The notes: generated by a model from the sequence alone, not told the origin. A stretch of 64,000 bases of DNA from CBDANW01 sp965197825 (GCA_965197825.1 CBDANW010000003.1:2480001-2544000); one strand, 5' to 3'. Counted from the first letter of the stretch, positions 44,461 through 53,170 are shown. Numbers and translations are program-made.

Positions 44461-45396
44461 CTATTCCTTATTCTTCTTGGTGCTCTCCAGAATAGTCGGC
44501 TGCGTGGCCCTAAAGGCGTCTGTTCCGAACATCAATACGTCGTGATGCATGGCTCGGAGAGTCTCGCTTCGAGCTGCACGATCAGGGTTCCGTTCAAAAG
44601 ATTGCCGAATCTTCGTTTGTTGCCGTTCTGAAATCTGAGAGTATTGCTCTGCGGCCAATCGGGCGCGTTGGAAGATGAAATCTCCAACATTCGACGGTAA
44701 CTCTATGTCGTGTTGGCCAAACAGCCCGTGCTGAACGTTCAATCTCGTTCCTTTCCAGCGGCGCGGGTACTGCATCGCGACAAAGCCAAACAGGACGAAT
44801 CTACCCATCTTCGCATAGGAAATCGCCGAGTCCTGAGTGTGAGCTACGTAGAACTCAATCCCACGAGCGAGATATCGGCTGAGATTGGGAGGCACATTTG
44901 CAATAGAACTGCCCTCGAGCACATCTGCCAAGAACATGTGCTGTTCGTGAGGATCGGGATCGGGCTGATGCCCCAGAAGAAAGCGTGCCCAATTTCGAAG
45001 GGCATCATCGATCTTGGTCAAGATGTGATCGGGGAATCCGGAAAGGCCACCAGTAGCAGCGAAAACTCGTAGCACCCGCCATGATACGGAGGTCGCAAAC
45101 TTCAGCATCCATGGTTCATAGCTGATTTTCCTAACGCGGCCATTGTTGATCGGGACAAAACATTTCTCGGCAAACTTTGCCTCCCAAGAAGAAAACCGTT
45201 GTTCGCAATCCCAACACAACATTCGAGGCTTCAAGCTGTCCTGGATACGCCGGTTGGGGGATTGCGAAAAACGGAAATGACCGGTGGCTGACGTCTCCCG
45301 AAACCAGTCGAAGACAAATCCTGGAATGATATGGCTCGCCTGTAGATCCGAAGTCCCGGCACACAAGGCGCATCGGTCGAAGGTAAGTTGCGACAT
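44461..45396 (-). CDS. HNH-like zinc-motif protein of unknown function
   Basis: A 311-aa protein from ATG 45396 with CALCAGTSDLQASHIIPGF near the N-terminus and PRMLCWDCEQRFSSWEAKFAEKCF at ~60-80: a Cys-x2-Cys…SHIIP…Cys-x2-Cys…E pattern resembling an HNH/zinc-ribbon nuclease core. The rest is helical (NWARFLLGHQPDPDPHEQHMFLADVL, FVLFGFVAMQYPRRWKGTRL). Similar proteins are scattered in bacteria, often near mobile or defence genes (from memory). G+C looks lower than its neighbours, suggesting transfer. Complete and uninterrupted. Confidence 0.65.
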   Translation of the reverse strand: MSQLTFDRCALCAGTSDLQASHIIPGFVFDWFRETSATGHFRFSQSPNRRIQDSLKPRMLCWDCEQRFSSWEAKFAEKCFVPINNGRVRKISYEPWMLKFATSVSWRVLRVFAATGGLSGFPDHILTKIDDALRNWARFLLGHQPDPDPHEQHMFLADVLEGSSIANVPPNLSRYLARGIEFYVAHTQDSAISYAKMGRFVLFGFVAMQYPRRWKGTRLNVQHGLFGQHDIELPSNVGDFIFQRARLAAEQYSQISERQQTKIRQSFERNPDRAARSETLRAMHHDVLMFGTDAFRATQPTILESTKKNKE

Positions 45397-45591
45397 TACA
45401 TCACGTCAAATATCAGGCCGTTCTACCCGTATCCCTTTGTTTGACGCGGAAGATGACAAGAACATGAGCATCATAACAGATCGCCGTTACCTTAATCCGC
45501 ATCGGCGCCGCCGCCCTCCGGCCTCACGTCACGGGACAACCGCATCTCTGGATTCCTCATCGACTCCTCCGCCTTCCCGCAGGGATAATTT

Positions 45592-45691
45592 GGACGGGAG
45601 CGACCCCCCTTGGAGGGGAGCATCGGCGTGCACATGCCGATGCTCCCCGGTGCTGATCCAGGGGGGCCAAAAGGGGGGGTCGCTCCCGTCC
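45592..45691. repeat. Nested palindromic element (two-level cruciform)
   Basis: Outer arms are exact over 18 bp: GGACGGGAGCGACCCCCC (45592-45609) and its reverse complement (45674-45691). Inside lies a second exact inverted repeat, GGGGAGCATCGGC (45615-45627) and GCCGATGCTCCCC (45636-45648), with an 8-nt loop GTGCACAT. Only one copy is seen here. It could be a MITE/REP-like unit or a strong RNA hairpin. It lies in the gap 45397-45825, which otherwise holds no gene. Confidence 0.75.
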
Positions 45692-45825
45692 ACCTCCGTT
45701 GTCCCCGGATCGGCACAGCCGGCGCCACGAAAGGGCCGGAACCGCAACGAAAACAGCAACATACAGAAGCGCTGCCGTGCACGTCGAAACGCGTTTTTCG
45801 TGCACATGGACCCCATTGTCTGATG

Positions 45826-46235
45826 TCCTCGAGCCGGCAGGTGGCGAGCGAGCGTCTCTTGCGGACGACCTCTCCGATGGCGAGCAGGTCTCCCTGGACT
45901 CCCGCCAGCAAGCTCATCTTGAACTCCACCGTCTTGACCGTGGAGCCCGGCGAGACCGAACCCACCGCGAAGTTACCCGCCGTGTCCGCCAGCAGACCGA
46001 TGAGACCCCCGTGGATGACGCCATGCCTTTCTTCGAACTCGGCCCGAAACGGCAAACGCACGCGCGCCACGCCGTTCTCGCAATAGCTGAGTGTCATGCC
46101 CAGGTAGCGGCTGATCGGAGCCGCCTCGAAGAGTTGTTTGAGTTTTTCGAGATGCGCGGAACGTTCCGTCGTTTCACCCACCCGCTGGTGGCGGACACTT
46201 TCGGGCAGAAGGAACCGGCACGGGCTTGGATTCAT
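45826..46235 (-). pseudogene. PaaI-type hotdog thioesterase, C-terminally truncated
   Basis: From ATG 46235: residues ~30-130 read LKQLFEAAPISRYLGMTLSYCENGVARVRLPFRAEFEERHGVIHGGLIGLLADTAGNFAVGSVSPGSTVKTVEFKMSLLAGVQGDLLAIGEVVRKRRSLATCRLED. The hotdog thioesterase motif HGGLIGLLADTAG (with the catalytic-type Asp) is clear. After RLED the sequence leaves the family at about 45825 and the frame wanders through the palindromic region to 45492. About 25-35 residues of the last strands are missing. Confidence 0.78.
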
Positions 46236-46317
46236 TGCGGGGAGCCGAACGAGGCCGTGCAGCGGCTTTCTTGCTAGCAGGCCTCGAAAGGATGTCTCTC
46301 TTCCCTGGTCCTTCTTT

Positions 46318-46470
46318 CATATCGAGACACGCTCCACGATGTTGCGAGTGACGTGCTGTCTACGCCGGTCATAGATATCTGTGTGGCCCGAGGGGTTGGA
46401 GTGTCCGGCCAGATACTGCACGTCCTCCAGGGGCACGTTCTGGCTGAGTATATCCGTGATCTCCATCACG
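46318..46470 (-). pseudogene. Tyrosine recombinase C-terminal remnant
   Basis: The minus strand reads MEITDILSQNVPLEDVQYLAGHSNPSGHTDIYDRRRQHVTRNIVERVSI and stop. LAGHS and the Tyr in TDIYDRRxQxVTRNIVERISI are the last two catalytic elements of phage-type integrases. The arginine-containing upstream part is missing; the break is at the GAAGGCACA-type repeat near 46470. Confidence 0.78.
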
Positions 46471-46494
46471 CGGATGAATAAATAGAAGGCACAG
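46466..46494 (+). repeat. GAAGGCACA-type dispersed repeat, partial copy
   Basis: Only the last ~30 bp of the repeat seen at 42686 and 52857 (CACGCGGATGAATAAATAGA then AGGCACA). It separates the recombinase remnant from the family-1 left end. Confidence 0.6.
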
Positions 46495-46495
46495 C

Positions 46496-46553
46496 GTCTA
46501 AGCTGCTGATTTGTGGTCTATTTCAAAAGGGCCGAGTTTTGGCACAGGACGGG
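46496..46553 (-). repeat. Family-1 element left end, solo copy R1
   Basis: 58 bp containing AAAAGGGCCGAGTTTTGGCA and ending CAGGACGGG; the outermost base faces right. This is the left terminus of the family-1 integrase element in minus orientation, with the body deleted. It replaces the upstream region of the following metallo-beta-lactamase gene. Confidence 0.85.
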
Positions 46554-46572
46554 AAGCCGGATCGTGGCTACA

Positions 46573-47436
46573 ATGGATGTCGTGGCCGATCCCAACCGGA
46601 GACTCGAAGCGAACGCCCCCGGGCCTTGGTTCGTCGATGATTCCTGCATCGATTGTGACGCCTGTCGACATATTGCACCCCGCGTCTTTGCAGAAGGCCA
46701 TGGGCATGCCATCGTCTCGCAACAACCCGTACCTGGCGCTGTAGATGCGTTCCGCGCTCTGGTCGCGTGCCCCGTCGCGGCCATCGGTCGGAAGGACTCG
46801 GGACCCTTTCCCGAGGGGCTCTTTCCGCAGCTCCTAGAAGACGGTGTCTTCTACGCGGGCTTCAACTCCAGGGACTCGTATGGTGCCAACAGCTTCTTCG
46901 TTCAACGACACGCAGGTAACCTTCTGGTCGATTCGCCTCGCTGGGCCAAGCTTCTGGTTCGCGAGATCGAGAAAAGAGGAGGTCTTTCCGACATCTTGCT
47001 ATCCCACCAGGATGACGTCGCGGATGCGGATCGGTATCAGGAGCATTTCGGCGCTCGAGTGTGGATTCACGAGGGCGATCGCTGCGCCGCTCATTTCACC
47101 ACCGATGTGCTCGAAGGAGACGAGCCGCGAGAGATTCGCCCCGGTCTTCTGGCGATTCCTGTTCCCGGTCACACGCGTGGAAGCGTTGTCTATCTTCTCG
47201 AGGAGAAGTTCCTCTTCACCGGGGACTCGCTCTATTGGAGCCGCAAGAGACAGGAGCTGACCGCTTCGAAGAGCTGCTGCTGGTACTCTTGGAAGAAACA
47301 GGTCGAGTCTCTGGCGCGGCTTGCCAACTACCGCTTCGAGTGGGTGCTTGCCGGCCACGGGGATCGTATTCGACTGCCGCACGACCACGCGAGAGAGAGC
47401 TTGCTGGCGCTGACCCGTCAGTACTCTCGCGTGTGA
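46573..47436 (+). CDS. Ferredoxin-domain plus metallo-beta-lactamase-fold protein
   Basis: A 287-aa protein from ATG 46573. Residues ~12-70 are ferredoxin-like: WFVDDSCIDCDACRHIAPRVF and later ALVACPVAAIG, which could hold one Fe-S cluster. Residues ~100-275 are MBL-fold: SHQDDVADADRYQEHFG, IPVPGHTRGSVVYLLEEKFLFTGDSLYW and LAGHGDRI. The first metal motif is SHQDDVADAD rather than HxHxDH, so metal binding is altered. Such Fd-MBL fusions occur in several phyla with unclear roles. The native promoter appears to have been replaced by IS end R1, only 19 bp from the ATG. Confidence 0.82.
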   Translation: MDVVADPNRRLEANAPGPWFVDDSCIDCDACRHIAPRVFAEGHGHAIVSQQPVPGAVDAFRALVACPVAAIGRKDSGPFPEGLFPQLLEDGVFYAGFNSRDSYGANSFFVQRHAGNLLVDSPRWAKLLVREIEKRGGLSDILLSHQDDVADADRYQEHFGARVWIHEGDRCAAHFTTDVLEGDEPREIRPGLLAIPVPGHTRGSVVYLLEEKFLFTGDSLYWSRKRQELTASKSCCWYSWKKQVESLARLANYRFEWVLAGHGDRIRLPHDHARESLLALTRQYSRV

Positions 47437-47530
47437 ATCATCGCCCGCTCGCCGCACTCGCTACCGAGCATGAATCTGTTCGTGCGCGCAACGTAGCAAC
47501 CCGCCAAGCCGTTCACGAGAGCGCACCATA

Positions 47531-47588
47531 GACACTAAGCTTCTGATTTATGGTCTATTTCAAAAGGGCCGAGTTTTGGCACAGGACG
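47531..47588 (-). repeat. Family-1 element left end, solo copy R2
   Basis: 58 bp ending GAGTTTTGGCACAGGACG; same orientation as R1. To its left, about 47493-47520, is a ~30-bp segment (CGTAGCAACCCGCCAAGCCG) that matches, inverted, the stretch at 52943-52975. Confidence 0.8.
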
Positions 47589-48188
47589 ACGTCGAGCGCG
47601 TCAGACACCAACAGTTCGTGTGATGCGCGGCGGACGTCCAGAACGCACCAGAAAACCACCAGGAGGCCACCGGGACGTGTGAACCGCAGGCCAGCCGCAC
47701 GCGCAACGCCATGGCGCGCGACCTCCACGCGCGACAGTGATCGTCGAATACCGCTGGCGCGCGACATCACTCACGTAGACCTGCGTGACGCCGATGGCCG
47801 GCGCAACAGTCACCCTGGGTGACACCCGCGAGCGGAATTGCGGTGGCGACTGGTTTCATGCGCCTCAAGGCGCAAAGAAGTGCACGCTGCCACTCAGTGA
47901 GGATCCCCGAACAGACCGATACGTGCGGGACTCTGGAGAACAGTTCTTCGACAGGTGCTTCCGCAATTAAGTGTTGGCGGCCAGCCCCTAACCCGTCTGC
48001 GTGCTAGAGTTTGAACCAGAATTCTGAAGACACAGTTCTCTCATCGTCAGGGCCGAGCCGAAGTGAAGAATCGCAGATGTCTCAATCTCGCATGTCCGTC
48101 GTATGGAACAGTCGGTTCCAGAAGCATTATTCACAACGGATTCTACAGAACGAGGTCTGGGAAACGCCGTCGATACCGGTGCGGCGAG
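47589..48188. other. 600-bp stretch without recognisable gene
   Basis: Short frames exist on both strands but none has convincing family features or start signals. A partial copy of the GGTGCTTCCGC…TTAAGTGTTGG repeat lies at 47949-47982. The region is bounded by R2 and the IS3 element and may be a decayed gene. Confidence 0.5.
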
Positions 48189-48238
48189 TGAACCGCCCCG
48201 GGTTTCCCGGAGACTCCAACTCTTGAGAGGATGGAGTC

Positions 48239-48559
48239 ATGACAAGACGAAGCAGGTATTCACCGGAGGTAAAAGAGCGCGCAGTGCGGATGGTTTTCGA
48301 CCAGCAGGCTCAGCACGAATCTCAGTGGTCAGCGATCTCATCGATTGCGTCGAAGATTGACTGTACGCGGGAAACGCTACGCACGTGGGTGCGGCGAGCA
48401 GAGCGTGATGCTGGGAAACGAGCGGGACTGACGACGGACGAGCGTCAGCGGCTGAAGGAGCTTGAGCGAGAGAACCGTGAGCTAAAGCGGGCGAACGAGA
48501 TCCTTCTCAAGGCGTCGGCGTTTTTCGCCCAGGCGGAGCTCGACCGCCGACCGAGGTGA
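48239..48559 (+). CDS. IS3-family OrfA (copy 2)
   Basis: A 106-aa OrfA with the same sequence as at 28608 (helix-turn-helix plus coiled coil). The stop codon overlaps the OrfB GTG by 4 bp, so OrfB may be made by reinitiation, or a fusion may arise by frameshifting as in many IS3 elements; no obvious slippery A-run was seen. Confidence 0.92.
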   Translation: MTRRSRYSPEVKERAVRMVFDQQAQHESQWSAISSIASKIDCTRETLRTWVRRAERDAGKRAGLTTDERQRLKELERENRELKRANEILLKASAFFAQAELDRRPR

Positions 48560-49473
48560 ATGTGTTGTTCGTGGACGCGAACCGTGAAAAATACGGGGTC
48601 GAGCCGATCTGCCGGATGCTCCCGATCGCCCCGTCGACCTATTACGAGCAGAAAGCGAGAGAGAAGGACCCAAGCCGCCAGCCAGCGAGAGCGAAGCGCG
48701 ACGTCCAACTCCGCGGCGAGATTCGTCGTGTACGGCAAGAGAACTTTGACGTGTATGGCGTGCGCAAGGTCTGGCGTCAGCTGTGCCGTGAGGGCCGCGA
48801 CGTGGCTCGATGCACGGTGGCCCGTCTGATGCGTGGAATGGGTCTCCAGGGGGCGGTCCGTGGACGTCGATTCAAGACGACGAAGCCGGATTCGAGCGGC
48901 GCTCGCCCGATGGACCTCGTGGAGCGCGACTTCAACGCCACACGCCCGAACGAGCTCTGGGTTTCGGACCTGACCTACATCGCCACGTGGCGCGGCTTCG
49001 TGTATGTCGCCTTCGTCATCGACGTCTTCGCTCGACTCATCGTCGGTTGGCGAGCGACGACATCGTTGACTGCCAGCATCGCTCTCGATGCGTTGGAGCA
49101 GGCGCTGCACGAGCGACGACTAAACCCAGAACACCCATTGGTGCATCACAGCGACCGCGGCGTGCAGTACGTCTCGATCCGTTACACCGAGCGGCTCGCC
49201 GAGGCGGGCATTGAGCCGTCCGTCGGCAGCCGAGGCGACTCTTACGATAACGCTTTGGCTGAATCCATCATCGGCCTCTACAAGACCGAGGTGATCCGTC
49301 GACGCGGGCCCTGGCGTGGTCCTGAGAACGTCGAGTTCTCCACCCTCGAGTGGGTCCATTGGTACAACACGCAACGACTCTTGGAGCCGATCGGTAATGT
49401 CTCCCCCGTCGAGTACGAGATGAACTACTATCGGTCGCAGGAAGGCTCGCTAGAGATGGCGAGACTCAACTAA
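48556..49473 (+). CDS. IS3-family OrfB transposase (copy 2, intact)
   Basis: A 305-aa integrase-core transposase starting at GTG 48556 (MNVLFVDANREKYGVEPICR). The DDE triad lies in LWVSDLTYIATWRG, VHHSDRGVQYVS and DNALAESIIGLYKTEV. Ends LEMARLN. Full length for the family. Confidence 0.94.
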   Translation: MNVLFVDANREKYGVEPICRMLPIAPSTYYEQKAREKDPSRQPARAKRDVQLRGEIRRVRQENFDVYGVRKVWRQLCREGRDVARCTVARLMRGMGLQGAVRGRRFKTTKPDSSGARPMDLVERDFNATRPNELWVSDLTYIATWRGFVYVAFVIDVFARLIVGWRATTSLTASIALDALEQALHERRLNPEHPLVHHSDRGVQYVSIRYTERLAEAGIEPSVGSRGDSYDNALAESIIGLYKTEVIRRRGPWRGPENVEFSTLEWVHWYNTQRLLEPIGNVSPVEYEMNYYRSQEGSLEMARLN

Positions 49474-49503
49474 AACAGTCTCCGGAAAACCCGGGGCGGT
49501 TCA

Positions 49504-49810
49504 ACTATCATTCGTGCCGGACTCATTTGTCGCTTGAGAAAGACGCGCCCGAGCCTCGCCGCGTAGAGTCGCCAGCAATGGGCAAAGTGAGGGCCATTCC
49601 AAAGGTCGGTGGTCTCCATTATTATTACACTCGACGCGCTGCTTGAGTCCGATCTGCTCGGGACGGCTGCTGGACTTCGCACCAGCTTACACCTCTACCC
49701 CTGAGTAGAGCCGACGCCGGCTCTTAAAACGTCCTACATGAAGACGACCAAAGCATCCTGGTTGCAGGAAGTTCGCCAATCTCATACAGCTCGAGTTTAT
49801 GGAAGGGACA
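49504..49810 (+). pseudogene. Integrase family-2 3' fragment, second copy
   Basis: From YHSCRTHLSLEKDAPEPRRV to GLHYYYTRRAA (stop 49644-49646), then the shared tail ending GGAAGGGACA at 49810. It is cut on the left by IS3 copy 2. Confidence 0.85.
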
Positions 49811-49910
49811 GCCTTCCGCACCAAAATTGCGCCCCCCTGTCCCTACTAACAATTGGTAGATTCGGAAGAAAAAAGTAGCTTGCAACCGGACCGACCACTT
49901 TTGCGGGCGT

Positions 49911-49916
49911 TACAAT
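49911..49916 (+). promoter_or_regulatory. TACAAT box 6 nt before rtcB ATG
   Basis: TACAAT at 49911-49916 places the expected transcription start at the rtcB ATG (49923). There is no Shine-Dalgarno. Consistent with a leaderless mRNA; no good -35 is seen. Confidence 0.5.
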
Positions 49917-49922
49917 CGCACC

Positions 49923-51164
49923 ATGAGCACGCGTTACGTCACGATTCAAGGAGGACGCAAAGACCCGAAGTCGCTTCCCATAAAAGCGTGGGTCCGAGGC
50001 GTGCCGCTCGATCCGAAGGCAAAGGACCAGCTTTTACGCACCGCCCAGCTTCCGTTCATTCACCGGTGGCTGGCGGCCATGCCGGACGTGCACTGGGGGC
50101 TTGGGGCCACCGTGGGAAGTGTCATCCCGACGCGCAAAGCCATCATTCCTGCTGCCGTCGGTGTCGACATCGGCTGTGGAATGGCAGCGATGCACACGAC
50201 ACTGACGGCTTCGGACCTTCCCGACAACCTGTCGGCGATTCGCTCGGCCATCGAAAAGGCCGTGCCCCACGGACGCTCGCATCACGGCCGTCGCGGAGAC
50301 AAGGGGTCGTTTCGCGACGCACCCCGGCGAAACGCGGTAGCGTGGAGGATGCTTCGCGACGGCTACGAGCGAGTGCTCGACAAGCATCCCCAACTGGACC
50401 GCAACACGCACCCGGCAAACCAGCTCGGCACGCTGGGGACCGGGAACCATTTCATCGAAGTCTGCCTCGATGAATCCGACGATGTATGGTTCATGCTGCA
50501 CTCGGGCTCGCGCGGTGTGGGCAATCGCACCGGCATGCACTTCATTCAGCTGGCGCAGAAGGACATGGGCCGACACCTTCAAAACCTCCCCGACAAGGAT
50601 CTCGCGTACTTCGAGGAAGGCAGCGAGCACTTCGACGACTATTGGTTCGCCGTCGATTGGGCCCAGCGCTACGCGGCGACGAATCGTCGACTGATGATGG
50701 AGGCGGTCGTCGAGGCGGTTCACGATACCGGCCTCGTGCCCGCGTTTCGACCCAAGAAAGAAGTCGTCAATTGCCACCACAACTACGTCGCGAAGGAGCA
50801 CCACTACGGGTCGGAGGTTTTCGTCACGCGGAAGGGTGCGGTGCGGGCTGGGCGGGGCGACCTGGGCATCATTCCCGGAAGCATGGGGGCGCGCTCCTAT
50901 ATCGTCCGGGGGAAAGGAAACCGTGAGAGCTTCGAGTCGTGCAGTCACGGTGCCGGGCGCGTCATGTCCCGCAACGAAGCCAAGAAGCGCTTCACTCTAG
51001 ACGATCACGCCGCGGCGACAGCCGGGGTCGAGTGCCGCAAGGACGTGAGGGTTCTCGACGAGACTCCCGGAGCCTATAAGGACATCGACGCCGTGATGGA
51101 GGCACAGAGCGACCTCGTAGAGATCGTCCACCGGCTCAAGCAGATCGTCTGCGTGAAGGGCTAG
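49923..51164 (+). CDS. rtcB: RtcB-family RNA ligase
   Basis: A 413-aa RtcB-type protein. RtcB joins RNA 2',3'-cyclic phosphate and 5'-OH ends using GTP and Mn2+. Metal-binding and nucleotidyl motifs are visible: MPDVHWGLGATVGSVIPT, AAVGVDIGCGMAA (metal-binding Asp/Cys), NQLGTLGTGNHFIEV, HSGSRGVGN, NCHHNYV (His metal ligands) and SCSHGAGRVMSRNEAKK, whose His is the GMP-accepting residue in the family. The ~410-residue length matches the shorter RtcB group. Intact despite IS debris on both sides. A repair role is plausible; no archease gene is seen. Confidence 0.93.
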   Translation: MSTRYVTIQGGRKDPKSLPIKAWVRGVPLDPKAKDQLLRTAQLPFIHRWLAAMPDVHWGLGATVGSVIPTRKAIIPAAVGVDIGCGMAAMHTTLTASDLPDNLSAIRSAIEKAVPHGRSHHGRRGDKGSFRDAPRRNAVAWRMLRDGYERVLDKHPQLDRNTHPANQLGTLGTGNHFIEVCLDESDDVWFMLHSGSRGVGNRTGMHFIQLAQKDMGRHLQNLPDKDLAYFEEGSEHFDDYWFAVDWAQRYAATNRRLMMEAVVEAVHDTGLVPAFRPKKEVVNCHHNYVAKEHHYGSEVFVTRKGAVRAGRGDLGIIPGSMGARSYIVRGKGNRESFESCSHGAGRVMSRNEAKKRFTLDDHAAATAGVECRKDVRVLDETPGAYKDIDAVMEAQSDLVEIVHRLKQIVCVKG

Positions 51165-51206
51165 TTCCTCCGACAGCAAGCCGTCCTTCCCGACGCTTCG
51201 GCACGA

Positions 51207-51659
51207 CGAGCAGGTCCTTACCGCACCGTGCTCCCCGTGACAGAATCCATTAGTCGAAAGGATGATCGGCTCCATTCGGCGTGAGTGTCTTGACCATGTG
51301 ATCGTCCTCGACGAGCAGCACCTGAGGCGAATCCTACGCGAATACGTCGACTACTATCATTCGTGCCGGACTCATTTGTCGCTTGAGAAGGACGCGCCCG
51401 AGCCTCGCCGCGTAGAGTCGCCAGCAATGGGCAAAGTGAGTGCCATTCCAAAGGTCGGTGGTCTCCATTATTATTACACTCGACGCGCTGCTTGAGTCCG
51501 ATCTGCTCGGGACGGCTGCTGTACTTTGCACCAGCTTACACCTCTCCCCCTGAGTAGAGCCGACGCCGGCTCTCAAAACGTCCTACATGAAGACGACCAA
51601 AGCGTCCTGGTTGCAGGCAGTTTGCCAATCTCATGCAGCTCGAGTTTATGGAAGGGACA
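51207..51659 (+). pseudogene. Integrase family-2 3' fragment, third copy (stop in frame)
   Basis: EQVLTAPCSP, then TGA where the 43904 copy has TGG, then QNPLVERMIGSIRREC to YYYTRRAA (stop 51493-51495), followed by the common tail to GAAGGGACA at 51659. Clearly dead. Confidence 0.85.
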
Positions 51660-51718
51660 CCATCTACTAAGAGCGGCCTGACGAACGTCTAGTGGTTGGT
51701 GTGGCGGAGGTCGAACCG

Positions 51719-52504
51719 ATGCGGGTCGTGAGTTGGAACGTAAATGGGATTCGCGCTTGCGTGCGGCGCGGGTTCGTGGACTTTTTGGACCGGTCTGGAG
51801 CCGACATCCTCGGCGCCCAAGAGGTCCGCGCGCTACCCGAGGAGATCCCTTCCGCCGCACGGACGCCGACCGACTGGCACGCCGCGTTCGCGGTAGCCGA
51901 GCGCCGGGGATACAGTGGTGTCGGCATCTACTCGAAGTTCCGGCCCGTTCTAGTGGAGACCTCCCTCGGAGAGCCTCAGTTCGATATCGAGGGCCGGTTC
52001 ATCGCTGCTCACTTCCGGACCGATCGCGGGCGGTTCGCGGTTGTAAACGGCTATTTTCCCAAGGGAAGCGGGAAGGACCGAGACAACAGCCGGGTCGGCT
52101 ACAAACTCGACTTCTATCGGGCTGTGTTCGACCGGGCGCAGCAACTGCGGCGCCGATGTCCAGTGCTCGTGATCGGGGATTTCAACACCGCGCACCGCGA
52201 GATCGACCTCGCTCGCCCGAAATCCAATGTCAAGAACAGCGGGTTCCTCCCCGAGGAGCGGGTCGAGCTCGACCGCTGGCTCGAAGCGGGCTGGGTGGAC
52301 ACCTTTCGCGCCCTGCATCCCGACCAGCCGGACCATTACACTTGGTGGCGGCAGTGGGGCGGCGCGCGCGAGCGGAACGTCGGGTGGCGGATCGACTACG
52401 TCCTCGCGTCGCCGAGCGCGATGGAACGATTGAAGGACGCCTTCATCTGGCCCAACGAGCGGGGCTCCGACCACTGCCCAGTCGGTGTCGACATCGACCT
52501 CTAG
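51719..52504 (+). CDS. xth: Exodeoxyribonuclease III-type AP endonuclease
   Basis: A 261-aa protein from ATG 51719 (MRVVSWNVNGIRACVRRGFV); the frame extends 9 codons upstream without support. Catalytic motifs of ExoIII/APE1: SWNVNGIRA (Asn), GAQEVRA (Glu; the usual LQE is altered to GAQEV), NGYFPKGSG, IGDFNTAHREIDLARPKSN (Asp, Asn), WRIDYVLASP (Asp) and GSDHCPVGVDIDL (Asp-His). Functions in base-excision repair at abasic sites. Intact; flanked by IS tails on both sides. Confidence 0.93.
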   Translation: MRVVSWNVNGIRACVRRGFVDFLDRSGADILGAQEVRALPEEIPSAARTPTDWHAAFAVAERRGYSGVGIYSKFRPVLVETSLGEPQFDIEGRFIAAHFRTDRGRFAVVNGYFPKGSGKDRDNSRVGYKLDFYRAVFDRAQQLRRRCPVLVIGDFNTAHREIDLARPKSNVKNSGFLPEERVELDRWLEAGWVDTFRALHPDQPDHYTWWRQWGGARERNVGWRIDYVLASPSAMERLKDAFIWPNERGSDHCPVGVDIDL

Positions 52505-52525
52505 GAAGGCAGTACGGAGAAGCGC

Positions 52526-52573
52526 GGTAGGGTCGAGGGCTGGCGCGGTGCTCCGTAGGCGCGGCCTATCTCG
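52526..52573 (+). repeat. 48-bp dispersed repeat, copy 2
   Basis: Matches 33362-33409 (GGCTGGCGCGGTGCTCCGTA and following). It begins 22 bp after the exonuclease stop and leads directly into a TGTCCAAAA-type end. Confidence 0.6.
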
Positions 52574-52830
52574 TTGTGTCCAAAAACACAAACGAACTCA
52601 AGATCGGCGCGCCGGGGCCGTTTCGATCGTCATCAACCCGTGGCGAGCCCCAGATCTGGGGGTCGGAGACGATGTCGGCGATTCGAGTTCCCCGTACGCG
52701 CAGGGAAAACACCGTCCAGCAAGGGGATGCCACGCTCCCGAGCGGAAACCTGGGTCCAGGCCCGGGCCGCACCTGGACCAGAACGTGCTAGCCCGCTGCG
52801 CCGCGGTAGCCCCGGCCTCGATTCTAGGTC
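52572..52830 (+). repeat. ~255-bp repeat block (TGTCCAAAA end plus CRISPR-like motif), copy 1
   Basis: Starts TGTCCAAAAACACAAACGAA and runs through CCCAGATCTGGGG, a 30-nt stretch at 52685-52714 (GAGTTCCCCGTACGCGCAGG…ACACCG), ATGCCACGCTCCCG and GCACCTGGACCAGAACGTGC. It repeats at 59425-59680 with ~90% identity. The 30-nt stretch resembles a degenerate I-E repeat. No gene seen in 52505-53170. Confidence 0.7.
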
Positions 52831-52856
52831 CTCTAGAGACGAGAGCGGGAACCAAC

Positions 52857-52943
52857 GACGAAATCATGCCGGCATGGTCCCGGCAGACCGGAGACTAATC
52901 AAGTTCGGTGCGCGCGGATGAATAAATAGAAGGCACAGCTCCC
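52857..52943 (+). repeat. GAAGGCACA-type dispersed repeat, copy 2
   Basis: Close copy of 42686-42775, ending AATAGAAGGCACA. It is followed by the CCCGTGAACGGCTTGGCGGG segment that recurs inverted at 47493. Confidence 0.7.
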
Positions 52944-53170
52944 GTGAACGGCTTGGCGGGCTGCTACGTTTCTACCATCAGGAAGCCGCATGAGTATTTT
53001 GACCTCACGGCTTCCGAGTGCGCAGTTCACTGCCCGTAGCTCGCCCCACAGCCGATTTGAGCCAGCCGTGCGCACCCCCGGTGGGCCTGTCGCCGCCAAC
53101 CCGTAGCCCAGGGGTCGGAAGCCAGCCCTGCGGCGCGAAATGCCCTGGATTCTGCGCGGATTCCAAGGGT

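Larger units (their letters stand above)
48189..49503 (+). mobile_element. IS3-family element type a, copy 2 (intact)
   Basis: 1315 bp with TGAACCGCCCCGGGTTT-type inverted ends. Both genes are open, so this copy could supply transposase to copy 1 (28558-29870). Flanks show no 3-4 bp duplication (GAG left, ACT right). The right flank is the family-2 integrase gene entered at YHSCRTH. Confidence 0.93.

Noticed and set aside
47555..47825. Two minus-strand frames after R2
   Set aside because: Arginine-rich composition typical of shadow frames in G+C-rich DNA, no start signals; kept as unexplained spacer.
48189..49503. Target-site duplication for IS3 copy 2
   Set aside because: Left flank GAG and right flank ACT differ; the right flank belongs to a family-2 integrase gene and the left flank does not.
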